From: Altererythrobacter rubellus
GTDB lineage: Bacteria; Pseudomonadota; Alphaproteobacteria; Sphingomonadales; Sphingomonadaceae
Assembly: GCF_030284385.1 (NCBI RefSeq)
Contig: NZ_CP127221.1
Location: 1,860,001 to 1,924,000 of the forward strand
Direction of reading: 5' to 3'
Length of the DNA: 64,000 nt
Both the position numbers and the translations under genes were made by a program. Shown here piece after piece: positions 27,327 to 35,364 of this stretch (the stretch's first letter is position 1; each line of letters starts with the position of its first letter). A model generated the notes under the pieces. The model searched no databases. It was not told the DNA's origin and saw nothing but the letters and a program-made list of their open reading frames with translations.

Positions 27327-27412
27327 AGTATAATGAGGACAATGAGATAGTTGAACGACTTTCCAATAAAATCAGAGCTTTAGCTAGAACATACTTGCAT
27401 AAAGCTGCCTGA
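27293..27412 (+). CDS. 39-codon ORF at the left end of element 2
   Basis: Counterpart of the ORF at 21457-21576: same start inside the repeat, same length, 39 residues (MVAEVRCTRYP, then an acidic stretch, RLSNKIRALART and KAA). The divergent part uses AT-rich codons such as TTA and AGA, unlike neighbouring core genes. Its first 11 codons are constrained as part of the attachment site, but the later synonymous changes at shared residues argue for translation. No ribosome binding site is seen upstream (an A-run). Function unknown. It ends 28 bp before the czcA stop codon on the other strand. Confidence 0.4.
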   Translation: MVAEVRCTRYPQYNEDNEIVERLSNKIRALARTYLHKAA

Positions 27413-27440
27413 AAACGTCAAATACCTACCGCAAAATATC

Positions 27441-30400
27441 CTAATGATAGTCTTGGCAATGATTGGCCTCGGTTTGATTACTATCTCTACGCTTAAGAAC
27501 AAGTCGCGAAATTGCGGGGAGCACGAATAGGGTGAGCGCGGTTGCGGTTATCAATCCGCCGATTACAACGGTCGCAAGAGGGCGTTGAACTTCGGCGCCA
27601 GTGCCAGTGGCAATGGCCATCGGCACAAACCCCATCGAGGCGACCAGTGCCGTCATTAAAACGGGGCGGAATCTTGCCAGTGCGCCTTCGACGATTGCCT
27701 TGTCCAAAGGCATACCACTCTCCAGTCTTTGGCGTATCGCAGTCATCATCACGAGGCCGTTCAAAACGGCCACGCCTGATAATGCGATGAAACCAACCGC
27801 AGCGGAGATCGAGAAAGGGATGTCGCGCAGCCAGAGCGAGAACACGCCTCCGGCAAGAGCCATCGGGATCGCACTAAACACTGCAAGTGTGGAAAGCCAA
27901 CTTCCCAAAGCCATATAGAGCAGGAGAAGAATTAGGAAAAAGCATAGCGGAACGATGAGGCTTAGCCTGCTTTTGGCAGCTTGCAGGTTTTCAAACTGAC
28001 CGCCCCATTCGATATACGCACCTTCCGGCAAGGAAACCGTCTCACTCACTGCCGCCTGGGCTTCTTCGACATAGCTGCCGAGATCGCGCTCGCGCACATT
28101 GGCGGACACGATGACAAGGCGACTGCCTTGTTCACGCCTGACTTCCGCCAATCCGTCGCTCACCTCGAAGCTCGCCAGTTCCCGCAAAGGCAATGTTGCG
28201 CCGTTCGGCGTCTTAACCGGCAATGCTCCTAAACGATCAAAGTCACTTCTCAGAGTTTCAGGCAAGCGCACGACAATATCGAAACGCTTGTCGCCCTGAA
28301 AAACCGGACCTGCGGGACGACCCCCAACGGCAATAGCGACAAGTTCGGCTACCTCTTCAACGCTTAAGCCGTAGCGCCCGATAGCAGTACGGTCGAAACG
28401 GACATCAAGTGTCGGAAAGCCGGTGGTCTGCTGCACTTTTACGTCTGCCGCCCCGTCAATTCCCCGAAGTACGTTTGCCACTTCATTAGCTGATGCCGAT
28501 AACACTTCGATATTGTCGCCATAGAGTTTGACGGCGATGTCACCGCGCACACCTGCAATCAGTTCATTGAAACGCAGCTCAATTGGCTGGCTGAACTCAT
28601 AGAGGTTCCCGATCAAGCCGTTCAGCTCACTCTCCATATTTGCGACAAGAGCGTCCTTGCTAAGTGAGGGGTCTGGCCATTCGTCCCTAGGGTTGAGAAG
28701 AACGTAAGCATCGGAGATATTTGGCGGCATCGGATCGCTTGCTACCTCGGCTGTGCCCGTTCTGGAAAAAGCGGTCGCCACTTCCGGAAACTCGACTAAA
28801 GTCCGCTCGACCTGCCTTTGCATTGCCACCGACTGCTCAAGCGAGGTCGAGGGAATACGCAAACTCTGCACGGCCAAGTCGCCCTCATCGAGCTGCGGCG
28901 TAAACTCACTCCCCAAAGTCGTGAAGAGAAGCGCAGCAACGGCAAAGAGTGCGGCACCGCCGCCGATCACCGGCCAGGGTCGTGCGATGGCTTTGACAAG
29001 TAGCGGTTCGTAACGCTCCTTCGAGGCGCGGATGACCCGTACTTCCTTTTCCGAGATACGCCCTTTGAGAAGCACTGCGATCATCGCAGGTACGAAAGTC
29101 AGCGACAGAACAAAGGCAGAGGCCAGTGCGAGCAGCATCGTGATTGCCATAGGCGAGAAGGTTTTGCCCTCAACGCCTGTGAAGGTCAGAAGTGGTGCAA
29201 AGACGAGCAGGATGATGGCCTGACCGTAGACGGTCGGTTTAATCATTTCTTGTGCGGCAAGGCGGGTTTCTGCGAGCCTCTCGCCAAGGGACAGCAAGCG
29301 CCCCTCTTGATGTTGACGCGCGGCCAACCTTGCCACCGAATTCTCAACGATGATGACTGCACCGTCCACAATCAGTCCGAAGTCGAGTGCGCCCAGGCTC
29401 ATCAGATTCCCTGAAACACCCAAGCGGTTCATGCCGATGGCGGCCATCAGCATGGAAAGCGGGATGACTAGGGCTGTAATGAGTGCTGCGCGGATGTTTC
29501 CCAACAGCAGAAATAAGATGACGATGACAAGAAGCGCGCCTTCGACGAGGTTTTTTTCGACTGTTGCGATCGTCGCATCCACGAGGGTTGAGCGATTGTA
29601 GATGATCTCGCCGACAACACCGTCGGGCAAGACCGATCTCACCTCCTCAAAGCGTTCCGCAGCCCCGGCTGCTACAGTCCGGCTGTTCTCCCCGCTTCTC
29701 ATTAAAACGGTGCCGATGACGGCTTCCTCGCCGTTGTAACTGCCTGCCCCTGTGCGCAGATCACCGCCAAGGCTTACCTCGGCCACGTCGGCTACTCGCA
29801 CAGGCACGCTACCCCGATTGGCAACGATGGCCTGCGCGATGTCTTCCACCGAACCCACCCGCGCATCGACGCGCACGAGCAAGGCCTCTCCGTCGCGGTT
29901 GAAGAAGTTTGCGCCCACCGCAAGATTGGCGCGCTCGATTGCATCGACAAGTTCGTTAAATGCGATGTCATAGCCGTTCATGCGGGTTGGATCGGGCTGC
30001 ACCAGAAACTGCTTTTCATAGCCACCAATCGAATCCACGCCTGCCACGCCGGGAGACGCGCGCATGAGCGGTGCGATTACCCAGTCCTGCAAACTGCGTA
30101 GGTAAGCTGCCTGCGCGACCTCATCGGCAAGTCGTTCACCTTCGGTGGTGACAAAACTGCCGTCAGCCTGCCAACCTGTTGCACCGCTAGATGCACCACC
30201 TTCCTCGCGCTCGGCAAAGCCGATGCGATACATGAGAACTTCTCCAAGCCCTGTTGAGATTGGCCCCATGACGGGCTGTGCGCCTTCGGGAAGGTCGGAG
30301 GCTATCGCGGTCAAGCGTTCATTGACCTGTTGGCGGGCGAAATAGATGTCGGTGCCTTCGTCGAAGATGGCCGTGACTTGCGAAAAGCCGTTGCGTGAAA

Positions 30401-30677
30401 TTGAGCGGGTCATGTCTAACCCCTCAATCCCCGCAAGCCCTGTTTCGACCGGATAGGTGATTTGCTGTTCGACCTGTGCAGGCGAGAGCGCCGGCACGAC
30501 CGTATTGATCTGCACCTGCGTATTGGTGATGTCGGGAACGGCATCAATTGGCAGTTTGAAGAGATTGAACGCTCCCCAAGCCGCGACAAGAACGGTCAGG
30601 ACTATCACCGGCAGACGGAAGCGGACAGCGTAATCGAGGATGCTCCCGATAAAGCCGTGCTGTGTATCAGTGGCCAT
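27441..30677 (-). CDS. czcA: Heavy-metal RND efflux pump, inner-membrane subunit CzcA
   Basis: Proton-driven trimeric pump of the HME-RND family that exports divalent metal through CzcB and CzcC. It is 1078 residues from the ATG at 30677, overlapping czcB by 11 bases; an upstream ATG-type start at 30698 lies inside czcB. Twelve membrane helices and two large periplasmic loops are apparent. Helix 4 carries DFGLIVDGAVIIVEN, an exact match to the HME1 signature DFG-x3-DGA-x3-VEN associated with Zn, Co and Cd, not the AIG-x3-DAA-x3-IEN form of Cu/Ag pumps. The C-terminus ends in a histidine after an acidic/asparagine stretch. Confidence 0.93.
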   Translation of the reverse strand: MATDTQHGFIGSILDYAVRFRLPVIVLTVLVAAWGAFNLFKLPIDAVPDITNTQVQINTVVPALSPAQVEQQITYPVETGLAGIEGLDMTRSISRNGFSQVTAIFDEGTDIYFARQQVNERLTAIASDLPEGAQPVMGPISTGLGEVLMYRIGFAEREEGGASSGATGWQADGSFVTTEGERLADEVAQAAYLRSLQDWVIAPLMRASPGVAGVDSIGGYEKQFLVQPDPTRMNGYDIAFNELVDAIERANLAVGANFFNRDGEALLVRVDARVGSVEDIAQAIVANRGSVPVRVADVAEVSLGGDLRTGAGSYNGEEAVIGTVLMRSGENSRTVAAGAAERFEEVRSVLPDGVVGEIIYNRSTLVDATIATVEKNLVEGALLVIVILFLLLGNIRAALITALVIPLSMLMAAIGMNRLGVSGNLMSLGALDFGLIVDGAVIIVENSVARLAARQHQEGRLLSLGERLAETRLAAQEMIKPTVYGQAIILLVFAPLLTFTGVEGKTFSPMAITMLLALASAFVLSLTFVPAMIAVLLKGRISEKEVRVIRASKERYEPLLVKAIARPWPVIGGGAALFAVAALLFTTLGSEFTPQLDEGDLAVQSLRIPSTSLEQSVAMQRQVERTLVEFPEVATAFSRTGTAEVASDPMPPNISDAYVLLNPRDEWPDPSLSKDALVANMESELNGLIGNLYEFSQPIELRFNELIAGVRGDIAVKLYGDNIEVLSASANEVANVLRGIDGAADVKVQQTTGFPTLDVRFDRTAIGRYGLSVEEVAELVAIAVGGRPAGPVFQGDKRFDIVVRLPETLRSDFDRLGALPVKTPNGATLPLRELASFEVSDGLAEVRREQGSRLVIVSANVRERDLGSYVEEAQAAVSETVSLPEGAYIEWGGQFENLQAAKSRLSLIVPLCFFLILLLLYMALGSWLSTLAVFSAIPMALAGGVFSLWLRDIPFSISAAVGFIALSGVAVLNGLVMMTAIRQRLESGMPLDKAIVEGALARFRPVLMTALVASMGFVPMAIATGTGAEVQRPLATVVIGGLITATALTLFVLPAISRLVLKRRDSNQTEANHCQDYH

Positions 30678-31812
30678 GTTCTGCCTCCGATTTTCCAAGC
30701 TCGGCCTTTAGCAAAAAGGCGTTTTCCGAAGCGATGACGGCTCCTGCTTCAAGCCCCGAAATGATCGTAATCATCCCTGCCGAACGCGCGCCTGTTTGAA
30801 CCTCGACGGGCTCGAACGCATCACCCTCGCGCACGAAAACGACCGACCTACCTTCAACCGTCTGGACAGCAACTTCCGGCACCGAAATCACGTTCGGATC
30901 AGAATCCGATGTGCTCTCAATTCTCACCTCCACAAAGGCGTCAGCTTGGAGTGCAGCCACCAGTCTATCGGGAATGATGATCGCCGTAGCTGCCCTGCTA
31001 GAAGGATCAAGAGCAGGTGTCATCGAGCGGATGCGTCCGCCGATGTCCTGCGAACCAATCACAATGGTCACACCGTCGCCACTGGAAACGCGCGAGACAT
31101 CACCGAGTGGTATCGCCGCCTCGATCTGAACCCGTGCTGGGTCAACGACCTCCATCAACTCTGTTCCTGCCGTGACAAAAGCCCCGAGCACAGCGGGTGC
31201 ATCTGTAATCCGGCCTACGATGGGACTTGTAATCGCAATTGAGCCGCCACCGCTCACTCCGGCGGCGGTAGCTGTATTGCGCGCTCGTTGAAGGTCGGCT
31301 CTAGCCACGGAAAGCTGGGTTTGGGCTGCCTCCAAATCCTGACGCGCGGTCACATTTGCATTGAAGAGGCGCTGCTCGCGCTCAAAATTGGCTTGCGCCT
31401 CTATGAGACGAGCTTGGGCTGCTGCAATATCGGATGAATATTGTGCGGCCTGCGCGCTCTCAATAACCGCCACGGTTTCGCCGCGAGCGACAGTATCGCC
31501 AAGTGTCTTGGTGATACGGACAATCGTGCCATCGGCACGCGCGTCAAGCCGTGCCGCCCCGCTCGGATTGGCCTTTACCGTTCCCGGAACGATGATCTGT
31601 GCATTGCCGCCTAATGTGACGGTATGAAGTTCAATCCCGGACGCAGCCATCTGCTCGTCGGTAATCAACAGCCGTTCTTCATCATCGTGTTCGGCGAATT
31701 CCTCCGCATGACCATGTTCTTCGTCGGCAAAGGAACTCGGAAGTGAAAACCATATGATCGCTGCTGCAATCAACAGGACCGAAAGGATAGTGAGGAGTCT
31801 TTGCCTGGTCAT
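30667..31812 (-). CDS. czcB: Periplasmic adaptor subunit CzcB
   Basis: Membrane-fusion protein that links CzcA to the outer-membrane channel and may bind metal. It is 381 residues. An N-terminal signal/anchor (LLTILSVLLIAAAIIWFSL) is followed by a His/Asp/Glu-rich stretch (EEHGHAEEFAEHDDEER), then the lipoyl half-motifs, a long coiled coil (AAQARLIEAQANFEREQRLF), and a beta-barrel with RSAGMITIISGLEAG. It ends EAEHGH. The start overlaps the czcC stop by four bases, so the czcCBA genes are translationally coupled. Confidence 0.92.
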   Translation of the reverse strand: MTRQRLLTILSVLLIAAAIIWFSLPSSFADEEHGHAEEFAEHDDEERLLITDEQMAASGIELHTVTLGGNAQIIVPGTVKANPSGAARLDARADGTIVRITKTLGDTVARGETVAVIESAQAAQYSSDIAAAQARLIEAQANFEREQRLFNANVTARQDLEAAQTQLSVARADLQRARNTATAAGVSGGGSIAITSPIVGRITDAPAVLGAFVTAGTELMEVVDPARVQIEAAIPLGDVSRVSSGDGVTIVIGSQDIGGRIRSMTPALDPSSRAATAIIIPDRLVAALQADAFVEVRIESTSDSDPNVISVPEVAVQTVEGRSVVFVREGDAFEPVEVQTGARSAGMITIISGLEAGAVIASENAFLLKAELGKSEAEHGH

Positions 31813-33053
31813 GACTCACCTCCTTGTCGCTGGGTGAGCTGCATGAGCGTGGCGGTAGCTTGTGCCAGGTCCGTCCTTGCAGAGATCAAGTCGGCAAGTG
31901 CTGCGTCCCTGACCGACGCCGCATCAAGGACATCAATGAGCGTGAATCTGCCGTAGCGATAACCGATTTGCGCGAGTTCAAGCGTTTCTTCCGCACGGGG
32001 CAGAATAACCCTGGACAGTCTCTCAACGCGCATCTCGGCGGCACTGATGGTGGTCAAAAGCGTGGTGCACTCGCGCTGCAATTGGAGCCTCAAAAGCAAC
32101 AAGCGGCCTTCGGTTGCTCGGGCGCTCGCTTCTGCTGCTTCGATGCCTCCTTGATTGCGGTTGCGCAAAGGGATCGCCATCGACGCGCCGATAGTAAAAG
32201 CGGTGTCGCCGGTTTCCTCAAAACGGCGGATGCCCGCACCAACATTGAGATCAGGAATAGCTGCACGTCTCTCACGCACAATTCCGGCCTCGGCAGCATT
32301 GAGCTCAGCTTCTGCACGCGCCAAAGTGAGCGTGCCCGCAATATCGCCCGTGCCTGAAACTGTATCAGGCGTAAGCCAGAATGTTTCGATGGTTTCGGGT
32401 GGTGTGCTTGCCCCCCAAAGCTCGGCAAGATTTGTTCTCGCATTAAGATATTCGGCCTCGGTGGCACGAAGGTCTGTCTCGGCCTCTGCCATTGCAGCCT
32501 CTGCCCGAATGGCACGAAGGGGTGGCTCGCGTCCTGCCTCGACCAGTTCACTCGCGATGCGGTAAAGTTCTGCCGAGCGCTCATAAATACTCTGCTGCAA
32601 AGCGACATTTTCTTTGGCTGCTACGGCTTGGGTAAAACGCTGCCGCACGGCAAGTACGAGATCAGCGCGCGATATAAGCGCGTCAAGTTCGGCAACGCTC
32701 GATTGTGCCTGTGCTGCGAGCACCCTTGCACTCCGTTTACCGCCAAGCTCGATTGGCTGGGTCAACATCAGGGTGGTTTCATTCGAGCGCAGTCCCGAGA
32801 AAGTACCGCTGCCAGCGATGTTCTCGACCTCGAGCGAGACTTCGGGGTTCGGGCCATAGCCTGCTTGCCGCTCATTGCCTCGGGCAATATCGACTTCGGC
32901 CTCTGCTATGCTTGCAACAGGAGATTTTGCTCCCGCTAATTGCAAGGCTTCATCCAGGCTCAAGCCCTGCTGTTGGGCCGAAACTGTAATGGGTATGAGC
33001 GCAAGCACAATTGCTGCGTATATCGGGCGCAAAAGCGCCAAGTTTGGTGACAT
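31809..33053 (-). CDS. czcC: Outer-membrane channel subunit CzcC
   Basis: TolC-like outer-membrane factor completing the CzcCBA efflux pump. It is 414 residues from the ATG at 33053, which is preceded by AGAGGA at a good distance. The longer frame to 33116 runs into the czcI-like gene region and lacks support. A signal peptide (ALLRPIYAAIVLALIPITVSA) is followed by two repeats of long coiled-coil helices, including LDEALQLAGAKSPVA, GYGPNPEVSLEVENIAGSG and the second-half LAQIGYRYGRFTLIDVLDA. It overlaps czcB by four bases. Confidence 0.9.
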   Translation of the reverse strand: MSPNLALLRPIYAAIVLALIPITVSAQQQGLSLDEALQLAGAKSPVASIAEAEVDIARGNERQAGYGPNPEVSLEVENIAGSGTFSGLRSNETTLMLTQPIELGGKRSARVLAAQAQSSVAELDALISRADLVLAVRQRFTQAVAAKENVALQQSIYERSAELYRIASELVEAGREPPLRAIRAEAAMAEAETDLRATEAEYLNARTNLAELWGASTPPETIETFWLTPDTVSGTGDIAGTLTLARAEAELNAAEAGIVRERRAAIPDLNVGAGIRRFEETGDTAFTIGASMAIPLRNRNQGGIEAAEASARATEGRLLLLRLQLQRECTTLLTTISAAEMRVERLSRVILPRAEETLELAQIGYRYGRFTLIDVLDAASVRDAALADLISARTDLAQATATLMQLTQRQGGES

Positions 33054-33117
33054 GGAAAGTCCTCTGGTCTGGTTTGTGTTGGGGGGGGACCGCGAACACG
33101 CGGTCAGGGAACACAAA

Positions 33118-33483
33118 TCAGATGCGTGGAGGACGCTTCAGTTTTGAGAGATTTGCCTCGGGCAAGGCATTATCGCGCCTGGGACCCAGCAGTGACGCCG
33201 CTAGGCTAAGGCCTTCTGCCGAAGCAACAGGTGCCACGATCTGCGCCAGATGATGACAATGCCCGTGCGCGCAAACAGCATGTTTGTCGCCTGTGTCGCC
33301 GTCCTCATCGGAATGGCTTTCATCGGCCAAATCAGATGATATGTGGGAGATTTCCGGTTGCACTTCGCCTTCACAAGCGGCTGCCTCTGCGACCGTCGAG
33401 AATGCGAACATGGCAAGCAACAGCACGGCGATGACACGCATCGCAGCACTTTGAAACCTTGCCTGATGTGTTCGAGCATTCAT
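33118..33483 (-). CDS. Small His-rich periplasmic protein, CzcI-like
   Basis: About 121 residues from the ATG at 33483; another possible start is at 33441. A signal peptide (MRVIAVLLLAMFAFSTVAEA) precedes an acidic, histidine-rich stretch with HSDEDGDTGDKHAVCAHGHCHH, split here for length as DESHSDEDGD and HAVCAHGHCHH. It lies directly upstream of czcC in the same direction, the position of czcI in known czc operons. CzcI proteins are small periplasmic metal-binding proteins thought to tune induction. Sequence similarity could not be tested, so the assignment rests on context and composition. Confidence 0.6.
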   Translation of the reverse strand: MNARTHQARFQSAAMRVIAVLLLAMFAFSTVAEAAACEGEVQPEISHISSDLADESHSDEDGDTGDKHAVCAHGHCHHLAQIVAPVASAEGLSLAASLLGPRRDNALPEANLSKLKRPPRI

Positions 33484-33713
33484 GGTGCGAGTATCTGCCA
33501 AATCTATTTCACGGTCAACAAAAGAAGTAATAATCTTTCGCAGGAAAGATATAACATTAACTTTCGGAAGTTTGAATTTGACGACACTTGAGCAGCAAAA
33601 TCTTCAATTAACAAACTAGTGTCTAAGAAAGATTTATCTCGCTAGCTGAATCAAATCTCATGCCAAAATGCGTGTGGAAGATATTGAGCTAAGTAATTGA
33701 TTTAAAACAATAA

Positions 33714-33727
33714 AATGGTAGCGGAGG
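33714..33727. repeat. Attachment core shared with the two 35-bp repeats, inside tRNA-Met
   Basis: The 14 bp AATGGTAGCGGAGG cover the CCA end and part of the acceptor stem of tRNA-Met and occur as the first 14 bp of both 35-bp repeats. Only the left arm of the repeat dyad (AGCGGA) is present here; the right arm is absent. This is the expected appearance of a reconstituted tRNA end after integration. Confidence 0.75.
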
Positions 33728-33792
33728 AGGGACTCGAACCCCCGACACGTGGATTATGATTCCACTGCTCTAACCACCTGAGCTACTCCGCC
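33716..33792 (-). tRNA. tRNA-Met (anticodon CAU)
   Basis: Folds as a 77-nt cloverleaf on the minus strand with CCA encoded. The acceptor stem is GGCGGAG/CTCCGCT (one G-U), the D arm GCTC/GAGC, and the anticodon stem GTGGA/TCCAC around loop ATCATAA. The T arm is GGGGG-TTCGAGT-CCCTC. The ATCATAA loop and overall sequence suggest elongator Met rather than the lysidine-modified Ile2, though the anticodon alone cannot separate them. Its 3' end is the target of the adjacent elements and has been kept intact. Confidence 0.93.
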
Positions 33793-33869
33793 CCGAAAGG
33801 CATGCCGGAAACGAAATCAACCGCTCGGCAGGCGGCGCATTTAGGGCGCGTGTCGCCCTTGGTCAACCG

Positions 33870-34379
33870 CTATTGCCCGCGAAATGCGCAGCGTTTGACT
33901 GCATCCCATGGACCGCCACGATAGATGTGCATCTCAATCGCGGGAAAGTGGAAGCTGCGCGGCTCGATCTGCGCCTTCAATTCGGCTTGAAGAGCCCGCG
34001 CTTCTTCCTTGCTGACCTTGTTCTGGATCGTGATATGCGGCCGTGGTTCATACAGATCCTGAGCAGTCAGCGCGCCATGGAAATGCTCAGCAATGAATGC
34101 ACGGATTTCCAGCAATTCCTCGCTCTGGAGAGCGATCGCAGTCCCCTTCCCCAGATCCATTACGCCGGTCACGCGGCCAAGGGGTGGCGCAAACTCCGCC
34201 GCAACTCGAGATAGAAAATCCTTCAGTTCTTCGAACAGGGACGGCGCGAACGAGTGAAACATGGTGACATGGGCATGGAGCTTGTTGCGATGTGCGGGAT
34301 AGTGCGCGCGGCGCAGGCCCTCAGCCCAGCTTTGAATATCTTGCGGCAAGGCAGCGGTGACAATGAAAGGTTGCGACAT
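33870..34379 (-). CDS. 2'-5' RNA ligase-like 2H phosphoesterase
   Basis: A 169-residue protein of the 2H phosphoesterase superfamily. Both catalytic HxT motifs are visible: HAHVTMF near residue 36 and RPHITIQ near residue 114. The family acts on cyclic phosphates or 2'-5' linkages, but the natural substrate of most members is unknown. It lies 78 bp beyond the tRNA-Met gene on the intact chromosomal side and is followed on the same strand by mltG. Confidence 0.78.
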   Translation of the reverse strand: MSQPFIVTAALPQDIQSWAEGLRRAHYPAHRNKLHAHVTMFHSFAPSLFEELKDFLSRVAAEFAPPLGRVTGVMDLGKGTAIALQSEELLEIRAFIAEHFHGALTAQDLYEPRPHITIQNKVSKEEARALQAELKAQIEPRSFHFPAIEMHIYRGGPWDAVKRCAFRGQ

Positions 34380-34400
34380 AAACCTTGCGCCTAGCGCACC

Positions 34401-35363
34401 CTAGATCCCGTTCTCTTCGCGAAAGCGCCGCCATTTGGCCACGTTGCGATTATGCTCTTCCAATGTGTCCGCAAAAACGTGACCGCCGCTGCCATCTGCC
34501 ACATAAAACAGCGCACTCGTTTCTTCGGGATTGAGCGCGGCCTTGATTGCAGCCCGGCTCGGATTGGTGATGGGGCCAATTGGAAGGCCGAAAATCGCCC
34601 GCGTGTTGTAAGGATTGGGATCGCGCAGCTCGGATACCCGAATCATGCGGCCCAGCGGTTTTCCTTTGGTAATCGGATAGATCGTCGTCGCATCAGCGCC
34701 CAATTGCATGCCGATCCGAATACGATTGGACATAACGCCCGATACCTTGCCGAGTTCATCTTTCGCCTGCGTTTCCTTCTCGATGATCGAGGCAAGGATC
34801 ACCGCTTCAGCTTTCGATGTAACTGCGGCATCGGCGCTGCGCTCTTCCCACGCCTGGTCGAGATAGTCAGTCATTGCGCTTTGCATCCGTGCCAGCACGG
34901 CCGAACGCGCTTCGCCGCGCTCGAAATCATAAGTGTCGGGCAGCACCGATCCCTCAGGCGGGATTTCAATCTCTCCGCTCAGAAGTTCGTCCGCCATCAA
35001 CCGCTCGAACACCATGATCGAGGGCATGCCTTCCGGAATTGTGATGAAGCGCCGGATCACATCGCCGTTCTGGAACGCGCCGAGGATGTCCGCCTGACTC
35101 ATATCAGCGGTAAGTTCGAATTCACCTGCCTGGATTGCGTCGCCGCCACCAAACAGTTTGGCATTCAACAAGAAACCATCAGCTGAGCTGATCAAGCCTT
35201 GCTCCTCCATCCTGTTCGCGACCGCAGTCAGCGAGGATCCAGCCGGAATCGCAAACACCGTGTCTTCTTCAATGGTCGCTTCGCCCATGACAGAACCGAT
35301 GACGAGCCATCCTGCGATCAAAAGCGCCATCAGGGCCGCAACAAGGCAGCCGAGCTTTTTCAC
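34401..35363 (-). CDS. mltG: Endolytic murein transglycosylase MltG
   Basis: Inner-membrane enzyme that cuts nascent glycan strands and is thought to set their length. It is 320 residues: one N-terminal membrane helix (LVAALMALLIAGWLVIGS), a LysM-like region (IPAGSSLTAVANRMEEQGLI), then the YceG domain with SVLPDTYDFERGE. The catalytic glutamate is in ILASIIEKETQ, and GLPIGPITNPSRAAIKAALNP is the closing signature. It begins one base after the fabF stop, and fabF-mltG is a common alphaproteobacterial pairing. The family is usually 320-350 aa. Confidence 0.95.
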   Translation of the reverse strand: MKKLGCLVAALMALLIAGWLVIGSVMGEATIEEDTVFAIPAGSSLTAVANRMEEQGLISSADGFLLNAKLFGGGDAIQAGEFELTADMSQADILGAFQNGDVIRRFITIPEGMPSIMVFERLMADELLSGEIEIPPEGSVLPDTYDFERGEARSAVLARMQSAMTDYLDQAWEERSADAAVTSKAEAVILASIIEKETQAKDELGKVSGVMSNRIRIGMQLGADATTIYPITKGKPLGRMIRVSELRDPNPYNTRAIFGLPIGPITNPSRAAIKAALNPEETSALFYVADGSGGHVFADTLEEHNRNVAKWRRFREENGI

Positions 35364-35364
35364 G

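Larger units (their letters stand above)
27292..33715. mobile_element. Element 2: czc efflux island next to tRNA-Met
   Basis: About 6.4 kb between the middle 35-bp repeat and the 3' end of the tRNA-Met gene. It carries czcI-like, czcC, czcB and czcA on the minus strand and the 39-codon ORF on the plus strand. Its right end (33696-33718) matches the right end of element 1 at 20 of 23 positions. It contains no recognisable regulator and no recombinase. The 214 bp between the czcI-like gene and the tRNA is AT-rich and empty, in the place where an integrase gene would normally sit. Confidence 0.6.

Noticed and set aside
27239-27412. Longer reading of the 39-codon ORF through the element 1 right end
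   Set aside because: The upstream codons belong to another element end, and the corresponding position in element 2 has an in-frame TAA, so readthrough is not conserved.
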